Source: Waddlia chondrophila WSU 86-1044
GTDB lineage: Bacteria > Chlamydiota > Chlamydiia > Chlamydiales > Waddliaceae
DNA: 64,000 nt
NCBI RefSeq assembly: GCF_000092785.1
Contig: NC_014225.1
Span: forward strand, 1,439,340 to 1,503,339
Direction: 5' to 3'
Each line of letters opens with the position of its first letter. Within the stretch, counting starts at the first letter, position 1. Position numbers and translations under genes: made by a program. Below the pieces are notes generated by a model, which worked only from the letters and a program-made list of their open reading frames with translations, did no database searches and was not told the origin of the DNA. Positions 1-8,055 of this stretch are shown here, piece after piece.

Positions 1-272
1 ACACATAAAGAAACAAGAGTGTGCCATTTCGGATTGCCGGTCCCTGAAAGGGTTTTATAGAGGCTTTCGCGACCAACATGAGCTTTTTTGGCCAAAGCTC
101 CCACACCACCCTGCGCTTCAGCAACATTTCGAAGGGCGATCAAGAAAAGGTGTTGAGATTCTTCATCACCTTTGAGGCTTTCTTCTAAAGCTGCGTTTAG
201 GTACGCGACTGCTTCATCGTGATCCGCTAAATGCTCGAGTAGAAATTCTTGATATTTTTTACTTCTTGCCAT
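1..272 (-). CDS. HigA-like antitoxin, truncated by the window edge
   Basis: Reading leftwards from the ATG at 272 gives an open frame to the window edge, about 90 residues beginning MARSKKYQEFLLEHL. The phrase LAKKAHVGRESLYKTLSG looks like a helix-turn-helix, as in the addiction-module antidote family related to HigA. Such antitoxins bind and neutralise the partner RNase and repress their own operon. The start overlaps the end of the toxin gene by 14 nt, which implies translational coupling. The toxin lies upstream of the antitoxin, the order usual for higBA-type pairs. The C-terminus is outside the window. Family assignment is from the motif and the partner gene. Confidence 0.8.
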   Translation of the reverse strand, partial: MARSKKYQEFLLEHLADHDEAVAYLNAALEESLKGDEESQHLFLIALRNVAEAQGGVGALAKKAHVGRESLYKTLSGTGNPKWHTLVSLC

Positions 273-603
273 GACCTATCTCCCTTGATTGATAATCTTT
301 CAAATACTCCTTTGCTTTAGCGATGTCCCTGTCTTGGGAGCCTTTGTCGCCACCGCAAAAAAGCAAGATGACTTTATTCCCAATCTTCCCGTAATAAATT
401 CTAATTCCGGGCCCGTAGTGAATCCTAAGCTCGCAAACTCCTTCTTGCAGGGTTTTGCAATCGCCAAAGTTCCCAAGCTTCAAGCGATCAAGCCTTGTCA
501 GAATTTTGGCCCGGGTATGGATCTCTTTGATCTCCTTAATCCAGACCTCAAAGGGTCGCTTGCCGGCGGCGGTTTCGTAGAGTTCTATTTCGATTTTATC
601 CAT
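259..603 (-). CDS. Type II toxin, RelE/HigB (phage Gp49-like) family
   Basis: This 114-residue basic protein has the family pattern: an N-terminal GKRPFEVWIKEI segment, a helical RLDRLKLGNFGDCK stretch, then ELRIHYGPGIRIYYG and LLFCGGDKGSQDRDI near the end. Members of this fold are usually ribosome-dependent mRNA interferases. The length is normal for the family. It is the first gene of a two-gene operon with the overlapping antitoxin. A palindrome sits directly upstream of the ATG, as expected for conditional-cooperativity autoregulation. Which cleavage specificity it has cannot be read from sequence. Confidence 0.85.
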   Translation of the reverse strand: MDKIEIELYETAAGKRPFEVWIKEIKEIHTRAKILTRLDRLKLGNFGDCKTLQEGVCELRIHYGPGIRIYYGKIGNKVILLFCGGDKGSQDRDIAKAKEYLKDYQSREIGHGKK

Positions 604-609
604 ATAATC

Positions 610-641
610 TTATTGTATCTTTTGGGATACAATAATTTCAA
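610..641 (-). promoter_or_regulatory. Promoter and palindromic operator of the toxin-antitoxin operon
   Basis: Positions 610-619 (ttattgtatc) and 626-635 (gatacaataa) form a perfect 10-bp inverted repeat with a 6-nt centre. On the minus strand a -35 TTGAAA (641-636) and a -10 TACAAT (618-613) are spaced by 17 bp and enclose the palindrome. The toxin ATG begins at 603, only 9 nt after the -10, so the transcript should be leaderless or nearly so. Repressor binding here would block RNA polymerase directly. Sites are read by eye. Confidence 0.65.
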
Positions 642-643
642 GT

Positions 644-919
644 GAATTTTAAGTTATTAATTTAGAGAGATTTGAAAATTCTTGAGAGAGGGCTAACCAG
701 TCAAAAGTTCGAAGTGTGCCCAGTAACCGGAGATTCACTGGTTGATGTGACACTGCGAGGATCATAGAGAATGGTTCACGCAGTATTGCCAACAACTTCC
801 CAATTTCAAATTCTTCCTTGAATCTCAATCTTAAATTCAGTCCCATTGCAACAAGCGAGCAGGGGTTACTCCCCTGTTTGGCAGGAAATTTAAATTTTAG
901 AGAGATTGATTCGGTATAA
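644..919. other. Intergenic stretch without a convincing gene
   Basis: This 276-nt interval separates the toxin-antitoxin operon from the next minus-strand gene. It holds a short hairpin at 860-876 (CAGGGG, 5-nt loop, CCCCTG) without a T-tract. A TCGGTATA motif lies at 913-920. A minus-strand reading frame crosses the interval and runs into the neighbouring gene, but it has no ribosome-binding site and no recognisable domain. It could be a decayed gene remnant. Confidence 0.4.
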
Positions 920-1642
920 TTAGCGGAAAAAAGCCGAAAACCACTTCCAAAACCGGACAAATAAACGAGAAATATGCGAAAAGACACCCTGCGTCTCTTT
1001 CTTCGACGCTGGAAATACTTTAGGAAGAGAATGACTTGCTTCAGACGCCTCAGAGGAAATTTTCACATCTTGACGAGCCTTGAACTCCTCCACTTTTTTA
1101 TTATCTTCCTCAATCGCCTCATTGATGGAAACATAAGCCCCTTCTATGGCTTGTCCCCTCTCCTCTTCACTCAATTGAAATTTCTCGAGCTCTGCTTTAT
1201 CAAATTTCTGATAAAAAACAGAAACTAAAGAATCCCCCTCTTCAGGCTTTGGCAACAACGTTTCCAAATCTTCGAAGCGAGAAAGATAAAGGTCTCCTGT
1301 AGGCACAAGATTTTCTAGAACTGAAGATGCTTGAGATGAAACAGTCGCATGCGGAAACAATCGAGACGCCACATTAATCACACGAATGAATGCATCTGCA
1401 ATTGTGTTGCCGCGATCGCCTTTAGTTGCATCTCTATCGTCTTTTTGATGGAGCTGGCAAAAAATTCGAGCTTTATTTCCACTACTGATCGTCTCAAATC
1501 CTCCAATAACCTCATTGAATAAGCGCTCAAGCATTCTCGCATTTTTAAGATCTTTGACAGTGCAAGTCACATAAACTCTTTGAGAGCCATCCGAAGCGTC
1601 AACCTCAAATCCAATCGATATGGGGAAATTAAAATTAAACAT
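920..1642 (-). CDS. Hypothetical protein, 240 aa
   Basis: Not recognised. The first half (about residues 1-115) looks like a folded alpha/beta domain, with segments such as VYVTCTVKDLKNARMLERL. The middle is acidic and helical (LEKFQLSEEERGQAIEG followed by a Lys/Glu-rich stretch), and the end is a hydrophobic/aromatic amphipathic tail (HISRLFVRFWKWFSAFFR) that could associate with a membrane. The ATG at 1642 is used; no strong Shine-Dalgarno is visible. No signal peptide. It lies upstream of the TA operon on the same strand but is probably a separate unit. Probably lineage-specific. Confidence 0.6.
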   Translation of the reverse strand: MFNFNFPISIGFEVDASDGSQRVYVTCTVKDLKNARMLERLFNEVIGGFETISSGNKARIFCQLHQKDDRDATKGDRGNTIADAFIRVINVASRLFPHATVSSQASSVLENLVPTGDLYLSRFEDLETLLPKPEEGDSLVSVFYQKFDKAELEKFQLSEEERGQAIEGAYVSINEAIEEDNKKVEEFKARQDVKISSEASEASHSLPKVFPASKKETQGVFSHISRLFVRFWKWFSAFFR

Positions 1643-1699
1643 GACGTAATTATACAGAATTTCTTTTTTTAAATCAATTATTTTAAAGAAACAGAATTG

Positions 1700-2077
1700 T
1701 TATTCAACTTCGTAAGAGCTTTCGTAAGAGGTATAGGTCTTTCCTCCTATATTAACACTTACAGGAGGAATAGTATAAGCTCCTCTTTTCTCCGCAGGAA
1801 TTGTGTATTGATAAACTGAAATCACCAAATTCGAATTTTCTGACATTTTAATCTCTTTAACATAACGGACACTGAGCTGCTTTCCATCCATTTTGAAACT
1901 GCTTTCATCTACCTTCGCATTTTTATCATGCGTCACAAGAACAGATACCTCTATCGGCTCTCCAACGGAAACATACTGATTTGCCTCTATCGAAACAAAA
2001 TTTGCACTCAAAGCAAAGGATTTGACTGGAAAAACAATACAAATAAGAAAAATAAAAAACCGCTTAACCTTTCGCAT
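1700..2077 (-). CDS. Small secreted protein with BatD-like beta domain
   Basis: The 125-residue product starts with a clear signal peptide (MRKVKRFFIFLICIVFPVKS) and continues as one beta-sandwich domain: ANFVSIEANQYVSVGEPIEV, later YQYTIPAEKRGAYTIPPVSV. That pattern resembles the repeated Ig-like units of BatD, the 'oxygen tolerance' protein of the aerotolerance operon. Here only one unit is present, with no transmembrane C-terminus and no Bat partners in view. It is therefore likely a periplasmic single-domain protein of unknown role. An upstream run rich in GAG/GGAG (tgaagaggagctg on the minus strand) supports the start. Confidence 0.6.
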   Translation of the reverse strand: MRKVKRFFIFLICIVFPVKSFALSANFVSIEANQYVSVGEPIEVSVLVTHDKNAKVDESSFKMDGKQLSVRYVKEIKMSENSNLVISVYQYTIPAEKRGAYTIPPVSVNIGGKTYTSYESSYEVE

Positions 2078-2131
2078 CAGCTCCTCTTCAATTAAATGGA
2101 TGAATAGTTTTCTTCTATCAGTTTCCTGGCC

Positions 2132-3136
2132 ATGGAGTCAATGGATGTGATAAGTCCTAAAAAAACTCTTGGAAAAAGAAACTGTGGAAATTATACTGGA
2201 TCCCTCCGTATGAATAATGCCCTCCGATCATGGAAAACATCTAAAACGAAATCTGCCATTTTTATTATGTTTGCTGTTGCCATCCCCTTTCTCTCTTCAC
2301 AAGGAAAACTTTATTCAGAAGAAAGCGTAGAAACCAAATTTCCTAAGAAACAGCTAACCTCTCAATCTTTTGTGATTCAAGCCGGAAATTCCGAATACTT
2401 GGACTGGACAGAAGCCAAACATAGAGCCAGCTACAAAATCATGCAAGCTGCCTCCCGCCACTTCAACAACGATCCTTTCCTTGTTTTGGGTGAAGAACAC
2501 AACTCAACAACAGCTCCATTCCACTGGCACTTCGTCCCTTTCCAAAGAAAAAACAACCCCTTTTCCCGTTATTTGCAGCAGCTTCAGGTCGCCTGCAAGG
2601 CAATTTTTTTCAGAAGCACAGCATTAGACGAAAAAAAAACTGCCAAATTTTCCAATACATCTGCTGCTCCAGAAACATCGGAACAAATAAAAGGCAACGA
2701 CCCTTTTTGCAATGAAGAAATTATAAAAAAGCAACTCGTGAAGGAGGGAGCCTACGTCCGTATTCTATACGATTACCGGCCTATAGGCGACAGCCATTTT
2801 CTCATCGTGCCAAAAACACACAGAAGCGACTTTCGCCAACTGACTGAAGACGAGTACACAGAAGCTGCACAACTTTCCCAATTTGTGATCTGCAAACTCA
2901 AGGAACAGCAGCCGATAAGCGATCTCTATTTGCTGCATAAAAATCAACGTGACGCAGGTCAAAGCGTTCCGCATTGGCATCTGCATGTGATCGCAAACAA
3001 TACTTCCCAAACAAATCTCTGGAGCAAGATACAATTTCTTTGGAGAATGACATTCGGCTCTCCACCTTTATCAGACGATGAACTCACTCGCCAAGTCAAG
3101 CACTACAAGGATCTTCTTAACACAACCAAGGGTTGA
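2132..3136 (+). CDS. Exported HIT-family protein with a duplicated HIT half
   Basis: The C-terminal half (about residues 205-320) is a histidine-triad domain: PIGDSHFLIVPKTH, then LLHKNQRDAGQSVPHWHLHV containing the HxHxH motif. HIT proteins hydrolyse or transfer nucleotides via the middle His. Residues about 95-170 repeat the second half of the fold in degenerate form: VLGEEHNSTTAPFHWHFVPF, keeping two of three His. A hydrophobic segment (SAIFIMFAVAIPFLSS) near residues 42-57 suggests export. It reads best as a signal peptide if translation starts at the ATG at 2210 rather than 2132. No start has a good Shine-Dalgarno. An exported HIT protein is unusual, since most are cytosolic. Confidence 0.7.
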   Translation: MESMDVISPKKTLGKRNCGNYTGSLRMNNALRSWKTSKTKSAIFIMFAVAIPFLSSQGKLYSEESVETKFPKKQLTSQSFVIQAGNSEYLDWTEAKHRASYKIMQAASRHFNNDPFLVLGEEHNSTTAPFHWHFVPFQRKNNPFSRYLQQLQVACKAIFFRSTALDEKKTAKFSNTSAAPETSEQIKGNDPFCNEEIIKKQLVKEGAYVRILYDYRPIGDSHFLIVPKTHRSDFRQLTEDEYTEAAQLSQFVICKLKEQQPISDLYLLHKNQRDAGQSVPHWHLHVIANNTSQTNLWSKIQFLWRMTFGSPPLSDDELTRQVKHYKDLLNTTKG

Positions 3137-3182
3137 AGTTGTTTCGAAATCTGTTAAAATGTCTTCCTGAAAAACGAGGTAA

Positions 3183-5711
3183 ATGATGACAAGCGAAGCA
3201 AAAATAACTCCGATGATGGCGCAATGGCACGCCTGCAAGAAAAAAGCAGGAACTGCTCTTCTTTTTTTCCGCATGGGCGATTTTTATGAAGCTTTCTACG
3301 ATGACGCCATTGTCCTTGCAAAAGAGTTGGAGCTCACGTTGACAACTAGGCAAGAGATCCCTATGGCCGGAGTTCCCCACCATACCTGCGATACCTATAT
3401 CGACCGCCTAGTGGCCAAAGGGTTTCGCATTGCTGTCGCCGAGCAAACGAGCGATCCTAAAACCTCTAAAGGGCTTGTCGAACGCGACGTCACCCGCATT
3501 GTCACGCCAGGAACATTGGTCAACTCCTCACTGCTCTCCGAAAACGCTAACAACTATTTCGCATCTGTAACCCAAGTGGGGTCTGTTCTGGGACTTGCGT
3601 TTCTCGATTTAACCACTGCCGATTTCCGAGTCGTCGAATTCGAGTCGGAACAAGAATTGCAGGGCGAACTTTACCGCCTGCAACCCTCAGAACTTCTGAC
3701 CTCCAAAAAATTCTCCGATAAACACGCTCTTCTAATCGCCGATTTACAGCATTCCCTAAATCTTCTGATTAATACTGAAGATGACTGGCGGTTTGAACAC
3801 CAAATCACGACAGAGTTTCTCATTTCCCATTTAAAAGTGCACACACTTGACGGCTTCGGACTCAAAGGAATGGCTGCCGGCATCAACGCGTCAGGAGCTC
3901 TTCTTCACTACCTGAGAGATACGCTCAACTTATCTATTGACCATATCAACACAATCAGCACCTATTCGACAAATGAGTACATGACCCTAGACCGCATGAC
4001 GCAAACAAATTTAGAACTTACCCGATCGCTGCAAGACGGCACACGCAAGCACACGCTTCTAAGCATTCTGGATCAAACCTGCACTCCTATGGGAGGAAGG
4101 CTAATCCTACAGTGGTTGAAACGTCCGCTTCTTTGCATGAAAACGATTCAAGCTAGACAAGATGCCGTTCAGTCATTCATCGAACGGGACTGGACACACG
4201 ATCAACTAAAGGCATCTCTGGAAGATGTTAGAGATATCGAACGCCTGATGATGAAAGTCAGCGCTAACTACGCCTCTCCAAAAGATATTGCCGCCTTGCG
4301 CCATTCAATTGAACCTTTAGGGAAAATCAAGTCTCTTCTTCGCGAACCTGCTGCTGCTTCCTCGCTCATTCAAACGCACGAAAAACAACTTAACCCTCTG
4401 CCCGAGCTTATCTCTCTTATTGCAAACGCCTTAGTTGACGAGCCTCCGCAAAAGCTTTCAGACGGCAATATTTTTCGCAAAGGTTTTCATCAGGAGCTAG
4501 ACGAAATCAGGGAGATCAGCGCAAACAGCAAGTCGTGGCTGAACAATTATCAGAATAAACTAAGGGAAGAACTGGATATCAAAAATCTCAAAGTGGGCTT
4601 CAACCGCATGTTTGGCTACTATATAGAAGTCAGCAAAGGACAAGCAGGAAAGGTTCCTGAAAGCTTTGAAAGACGGCAAACACTAGTCAATGCAGAGCGC
4701 TTCATCACAAAAGATCTCAAAGAGTACGAACAGAAGGTGTTGACGGCCGAAGAGAAGATCTCTTCCATCGAACAAGAGTTATTCCAACAGCTCAGGACAG
4801 AAGTGACAAGATACGCAGACATTGTGATCAAAACAGCGCAAAGCCTGGCCATCATCGACTGTCTGCAGGCGCTAGCGGAAGCTGCACGGCTGCATGGCTA
4901 TCAACGCCCGGAGATCGACCAATCGCAAAGGTTGGAAATTACAGAAGGGAGACACCCTGTCATCGAAGCTGTCAACATGAACGAAAAATTTGTTCCAAAC
5001 GATACACTGTTAGATGATGAAAACAATCGGCTGCTTCTGATTACCGGTCCCAACATGGCAGGCAAATCCACCTATATCCGACAAGTTGCCTTGATTACCA
5101 TCATGGCGCAAATCGGCTCCTTTGTTCCTGCAAAAACAGCACATATCGGCCTTGTCGACAAGGTGTTTACAAGGATCGGCGCCAGCGACGATTTATCGCG
5201 CGGACAATCGACATTCATGGTCGAAATGACCGAAACGGCAAATATTCTCAACAATGCAACCGACCGTTCTTTGGTCATCTTGGATGAGATCGGAAGAGGA
5301 ACGAGCACCTACGACGGCATTTCCATTGCTTGGTCTGTCGCCGAATTCCTCCTTACAGAAGAAGGATCTACAGCTCGCACACTCTTTGCTACCCATTATT
5401 GCGAGCTCACTAAACTTGAGGAAAAAATTCCTGGAGCAGTCAATTACAACGTTGCCGTACATGAAAGCGAAGACTCTATTATTTTCTTAAGAAAAATTGT
5501 CAAAGGGGGAACTGACAAAAGCTACGGCATCCACGTTGCCCGCCTTGCCGGCCTTCCTTTGCCTGTGATCGAGAGGGCAAAAGAGATTCTTATCCATTTA
5601 GAAGAGAATGCAAACCGCAAAAGCACCTTTGAACCCTCCAAGCCAAAGCGAAAGGCAAAAGCTCGTCCGAATGCCAACGAATATCAGTTAACATTTTTTG
5701 GTGCATCATGA
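3183..5711 (+). CDS. mutS: DNA mismatch repair ATPase MutS
   Basis: Full-length MutS (842 aa). The N-terminal mismatch-binding domain has the Phe-X-Glu motif (FRMGDFYEAF, F34-Y35-E36) that wedges into the mismatch. The C-terminal ABC ATPase has Walker A GPNMAGKST (about residue 622) and Walker B/signature DEIGRGTSTYDG (about 701), followed by FATHYCELT. The C-terminus ends soon after a basic linker. The start is one of two adjacent ATGs behind aaaaacgaggtaa (GAGG). It recognises mispairs and recruits MutL. It stands alone here, convergent with a tiny minus-strand gene. Confidence 0.97.
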   Translation: MMTSEAKITPMMAQWHACKKKAGTALLFFRMGDFYEAFYDDAIVLAKELELTLTTRQEIPMAGVPHHTCDTYIDRLVAKGFRIAVAEQTSDPKTSKGLVERDVTRIVTPGTLVNSSLLSENANNYFASVTQVGSVLGLAFLDLTTADFRVVEFESEQELQGELYRLQPSELLTSKKFSDKHALLIADLQHSLNLLINTEDDWRFEHQITTEFLISHLKVHTLDGFGLKGMAAGINASGALLHYLRDTLNLSIDHINTISTYSTNEYMTLDRMTQTNLELTRSLQDGTRKHTLLSILDQTCTPMGGRLILQWLKRPLLCMKTIQARQDAVQSFIERDWTHDQLKASLEDVRDIERLMMKVSANYASPKDIAALRHSIEPLGKIKSLLREPAAASSLIQTHEKQLNPLPELISLIANALVDEPPQKLSDGNIFRKGFHQELDEIREISANSKSWLNNYQNKLREELDIKNLKVGFNRMFGYYIEVSKGQAGKVPESFERRQTLVNAERFITKDLKEYEQKVLTAEEKISSIEQELFQQLRTEVTRYADIVIKTAQSLAIIDCLQALAEAARLHGYQRPEIDQSQRLEITEGRHPVIEAVNMNEKFVPNDTLLDDENNRLLLITGPNMAGKSTYIRQVALITIMAQIGSFVPAKTAHIGLVDKVFTRIGASDDLSRGQSTFMVEMTETANILNNATDRSLVILDEIGRGTSTYDGISIAWSVAEFLLTEEGSTARTLFATHYCELTKLEEKIPGAVNYNVAVHESEDSIIFLRKIVKGGTDKSYGIHVARLAGLPLPVIERAKEILIHLEENANRKSTFEPSKPKRKAKARPNANEYQLTFFGAS

Positions 5712-5715
5712 TTAT

Positions 5716-5898
5716 TTAGTCAACCAATCCCTCCATGCGGGACCAAGCTCCCACGGCAGGTGCCACAACATCGAAAGCGCTGTCTCCTGGTCCCTGCGCT
5801 TGCGCTAAAGCAGGATTATGGACATATTTTAGAAAAATTTCCCGGACGCTCGCAGCCCCTCCCCCTGAAGATGCCGAAAATCCAGAATCTAAAGCCAT
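5716..5898 (-). CDS. Very small Gly/Ala-rich protein, 60 aa
   Basis: A longer frame exists upstream, but the ATG at 5898 follows a strong Shine-Dalgarno (gaggagg, 8 nt spacing) on the minus strand, so a 60-residue product is preferred. It begins MALDSGFSASSGGGAASVRE, then a short helix (IFLKYVHNPALAQAQ) and an Ala/Val-rich end. No domain is recognised. The Ser/Gly-rich start followed by one amphipathic helix resembles small secreted or chaperone-bound proteins, but this is only an impression. It ends 4 nt from the mutS stop, in convergent orientation. Confidence 0.55.
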   Translation of the reverse strand: MALDSGFSASSGGGAASVREIFLKYVHNPALAQAQGPGDSAFDVVAPAVGAWSRMEGLVD

Positions 5899-5993
5899 TT
5901 CTATTTCCTCCTCACCAATAATAACATAATTATTTTTTTTAAAATCGACAATAAAACGCATTATTTGGATAGTGGAAAGATAGGGAATGATCA

Positions 5994-6581
5994 ATGGAAA
6001 AAAAACATCCTTTATGGAACAAGCCTGCAGATATTGTCGCACTGGCCGAAAAACCAGAGCAGCCTCCGCTCCCAAAAGGGGGCATTCCCAAACAATGGGT
6101 ACCAGCTTGGATACGCTGGCCGATCCGCGTCCTGTTCCTTCCCTTTGTTCTGCTCGACCTGTTCATGCAAAAAATTGCGGGCTATTTTTTCAAAACTCCC
6201 TATAAGCAGGAGGGAAAATGCTATCAAAGAGGAAATTGCTGCTTTTATATCATCATTCCTGCACCTGATAGTTTTTTGACAAAAATCTACTATTTTTGGA
6301 ATACGCAAATTAACGGATTCTATCCTCGCCATCCGCAGCCGGTGGAAGTCGAAGGAGAAAAAGTGATGGTAATGGGCTGCCGCTATCTGCGGAAAAATGG
6401 AACTTGCGGGCACTACCGGCTGCGGCCGACAGTTTGCCGGCAATGGCCGTTTATCGAGTATTTCGGAGTTCCCCGAATCCTCAAAGGATGCGGCTATCAC
6501 GCCGTTCCCAGGGACAAAAATTTCGATCCTTACCCGGAAGAGACCAATTCAACAAAGAACAAGTTGAACATTATCAAGTAG
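5994..6581 (+). CDS. YkgJ-type cysteine-cluster protein
   Basis: This 195-residue protein has a hydrophobic segment near residues 43-60 (WPIRVLFLPFVLLDLF), then a Cys-rich domain: GKCYQRGNCCFYI, MGCRYLRKNGTCGHY, RLRPTVCRQWPF, LKGCGYH. The spacing C..GxCC...C..L...GxC..Y..RP..C..WP matches the YkgJ/UPF0153 family, thought to bind Zn or an Fe-S cluster; the function is unknown. The predicted membrane helix in front of it is unusual for that family. The ATG at 5994 has a purine-rich upstream region but no ideal Shine-Dalgarno. Confidence 0.75.
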   Translation: MEKKHPLWNKPADIVALAEKPEQPPLPKGGIPKQWVPAWIRWPIRVLFLPFVLLDLFMQKIAGYFFKTPYKQEGKCYQRGNCCFYIIIPAPDSFLTKIYYFWNTQINGFYPRHPQPVEVEGEKVMVMGCRYLRKNGTCGHYRLRPTVCRQWPFIEYFGVPRILKGCGYHAVPRDKNFDPYPEETNSTKNKLNIIK

Positions 6582-6593
6582 TTTCGGTATAAA
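6564..6593 (+). promoter_or_regulatory. Probable sigma70-type promoter with TCGGTATA motif
   Basis: TTGAAC (6564-6569) and TATAAA (6588-6593) are separated by 18 bp. The -10 is preceded by TCGG, a combination seen at other gene starts in this window. The downstream gene starts at 6624, behind GAGG. The -35 lies inside the 3' end of the preceding gene. Confidence 0.5.
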
Positions 6594-6623
6594 GGATACT
6601 GTCTAGTATTGAGGACAGCTGCA

Positions 6624-7370
6624 ATGGCAAATCAAAGACAGGATTTCCATAACGCTCCCCATCATCGGGCAAATAACAGCCTGCTGATTCAGTTTCTTTT
6701 GCATGAACTTCTTCAAGCTTTTGCAATCACTGCAGACTATCAAAAACTGATCCATTCTATCACCTTAACCCCTCACCTGAAATATACGAAAAAGGGAAAA
6801 GAGCAATTGCAAAACGCCTATGAACTGATCACACAGCTAGCGGGAAAAACCAGTCAGTCCATGCGCATCTTTTCCTGGAATCTCAACGAAGGGATCATTG
6901 CAAAACTGCGCCAATACTCTACCTTTTTCGGAAATAATCTTGACTCTCAAGACTCGGACGCAATCCAACTCGACAGACATGCGGAAAGAGCTTGGGTGAA
7001 CTGTTTGGAATGCCTGGACTTAACTCGCGAGCAGCTATCCCTTCCTCTTAAGGAACCGGCAAACCTTAAGTTTCTCATCAACTACTCGGATAAACTTTGC
7101 GTCCGCATTCAAAAGCTTGCTCAGGTCATTTCCAATATTCTTCCACAATTCCGCGATGATGAAACAGTCCTCTATTACTTGATTAACTACCAGGATGCCT
7201 TGGCACTCCTTTGGGGGCCAAAGTTCCTTCCCAAATTGTTTAAACAGTTGTTCCCAAGCGGCAAAGAAGAAGCTGAACATTTTTTAAAAGTGCGCTATAA
7301 TAAGCGACATTTTTCTCATCATACTTTAGATTTGGCAAATAAATTTTCCCGGTTATTTTCGAATGTCTGA
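6624..7370 (+). CDS. Hypothetical helical protein, 248 aa
   Basis: The frame extends back to a TTG at 6609, but the ATG at 6624 has GAGG nine bases upstream and is preferred. The product begins MANQRQDFHN. It is helix-rich throughout, with no signal peptide and no recognised motif; a His/Arg-rich segment lies near the end (YNKRHFSHHTLDLANKF). It overlaps the next gene by 8 nt (atgtctga) and is probably the first gene of an operon with that gene and priA. The location beside priA suggests homology to an uncharacterised chlamydial neighbour, but this was not tested. Confidence 0.65.
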   Translation: MANQRQDFHNAPHHRANNSLLIQFLLHELLQAFAITADYQKLIHSITLTPHLKYTKKGKEQLQNAYELITQLAGKTSQSMRIFSWNLNEGIIAKLRQYSTFFGNNLDSQDSDAIQLDRHAERAWVNCLECLDLTREQLSLPLKEPANLKFLINYSDKLCVRIQKLAQVISNILPQFRDDETVLYYLINYQDALALLWGPKFLPKLFKQLFPSGKEEAEHFLKVRYNKRHFSHHTLDLANKFSRLFSNV

Positions 7371-8055
7371 ATTCAATCACTTAATTGCCCTGACAAAACT
7401 CCACATCTCGCAACACTACGGAGAAAAATCGTGGATATACACAGATCCCGATACCCTTGCCAATTACAGGGAATTTGCACAACGCAGCAAAAAAGCCGCC
7501 CCTAAGCAGCTCCCCGAAAAGTCCAAACCCCTTCCACGGATAGCCGAACCTGTACGCAAGCAGCCGATCATCAAAAAAACAGAGCCCCCTGCACTTGAGC
7601 TGCCGAAGGAGGTTGAACAACGGATCACCCCTAAGCCTGTAAATGAAGTCGATTTTTCCGATTTGATCAAGATCGTAAAAACACATTTCCCCGCGCAAAA
7701 AATTCTGGATAGTCAGCCGGATGATGCACGGGCTAAAGAAACGGCGCAAAAATGGAAGCACCCCGCCATCCCGCCCGAAGTCTGGATTCTCGACTCCTCT
7801 CGCGCTCCAGAAGAGAGGCTTTTCCTGGAAAATATCGCTCAAGCAATCGATCTCTATTTTTACCCCGCCGCGGTACTCCCTATTTCAAAGATGGACGAAG
7901 AACCCGCTCCACGCCTGATTCTGGGGACAAAAGACCTCCTTAATGGCATTAAGGCTCCGTCAATAGCAATGGAATCGATCTCCTTTTATTTGGAAACCCC
8001 TAAAGAAAAATCTAGGCTATGGAAGGATCTGAAAAATACGCTTCAATCATCTTAG
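7363..8055 (+). CDS. Hypothetical protein with Pro/Lys-rich linker, 230 aa
   Basis: Not recognised. There is a short N-terminal segment (residues 1-35, FNHLIALTKLHISQHYG), a Pro/Lys/Arg-rich linker (about 36-105), and a C-terminal alpha/beta-looking domain (about 110-230) including PPEVWILDSSRAPEERLFL and RLILGTKDLL. The gene overlaps the previous one by 8 nt and the start of priA by 37 nt, so the three genes are probably translated as a coupled unit. The architecture, a small domain tethered to a larger one, suggests a protein-protein adaptor. Nothing firmer can be said. Confidence 0.6.
   Translation: MSEFNHLIALTKLHISQHYGEKSWIYTDPDTLANYREFAQRSKKAAPKQLPEKSKPLPRIAEPVRKQPIIKKTEPPALELPKEVEQRITPKPVNEVDFSDLIKIVKTHFPAQKILDSQPDDARAKETAQKWKHPAIPPEVWILDSSRAPEERLFLENIAQAIDLYFYPAAVLPISKMDEEPAPRLILGTKDLLNGIKAPSIAMESISFYLETPKEKSRLWKDLKNTLQSS

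Noticed and set aside
860-876. Rho-independent terminator
   Set aside because: The stem is only 6 bp and no T-tract follows on either strand.
649-987. Minus-strand frame crossing the gap after the TA operon
   Set aside because: No ribosome site, no domain, and a third of it overlaps a better gene in another frame.
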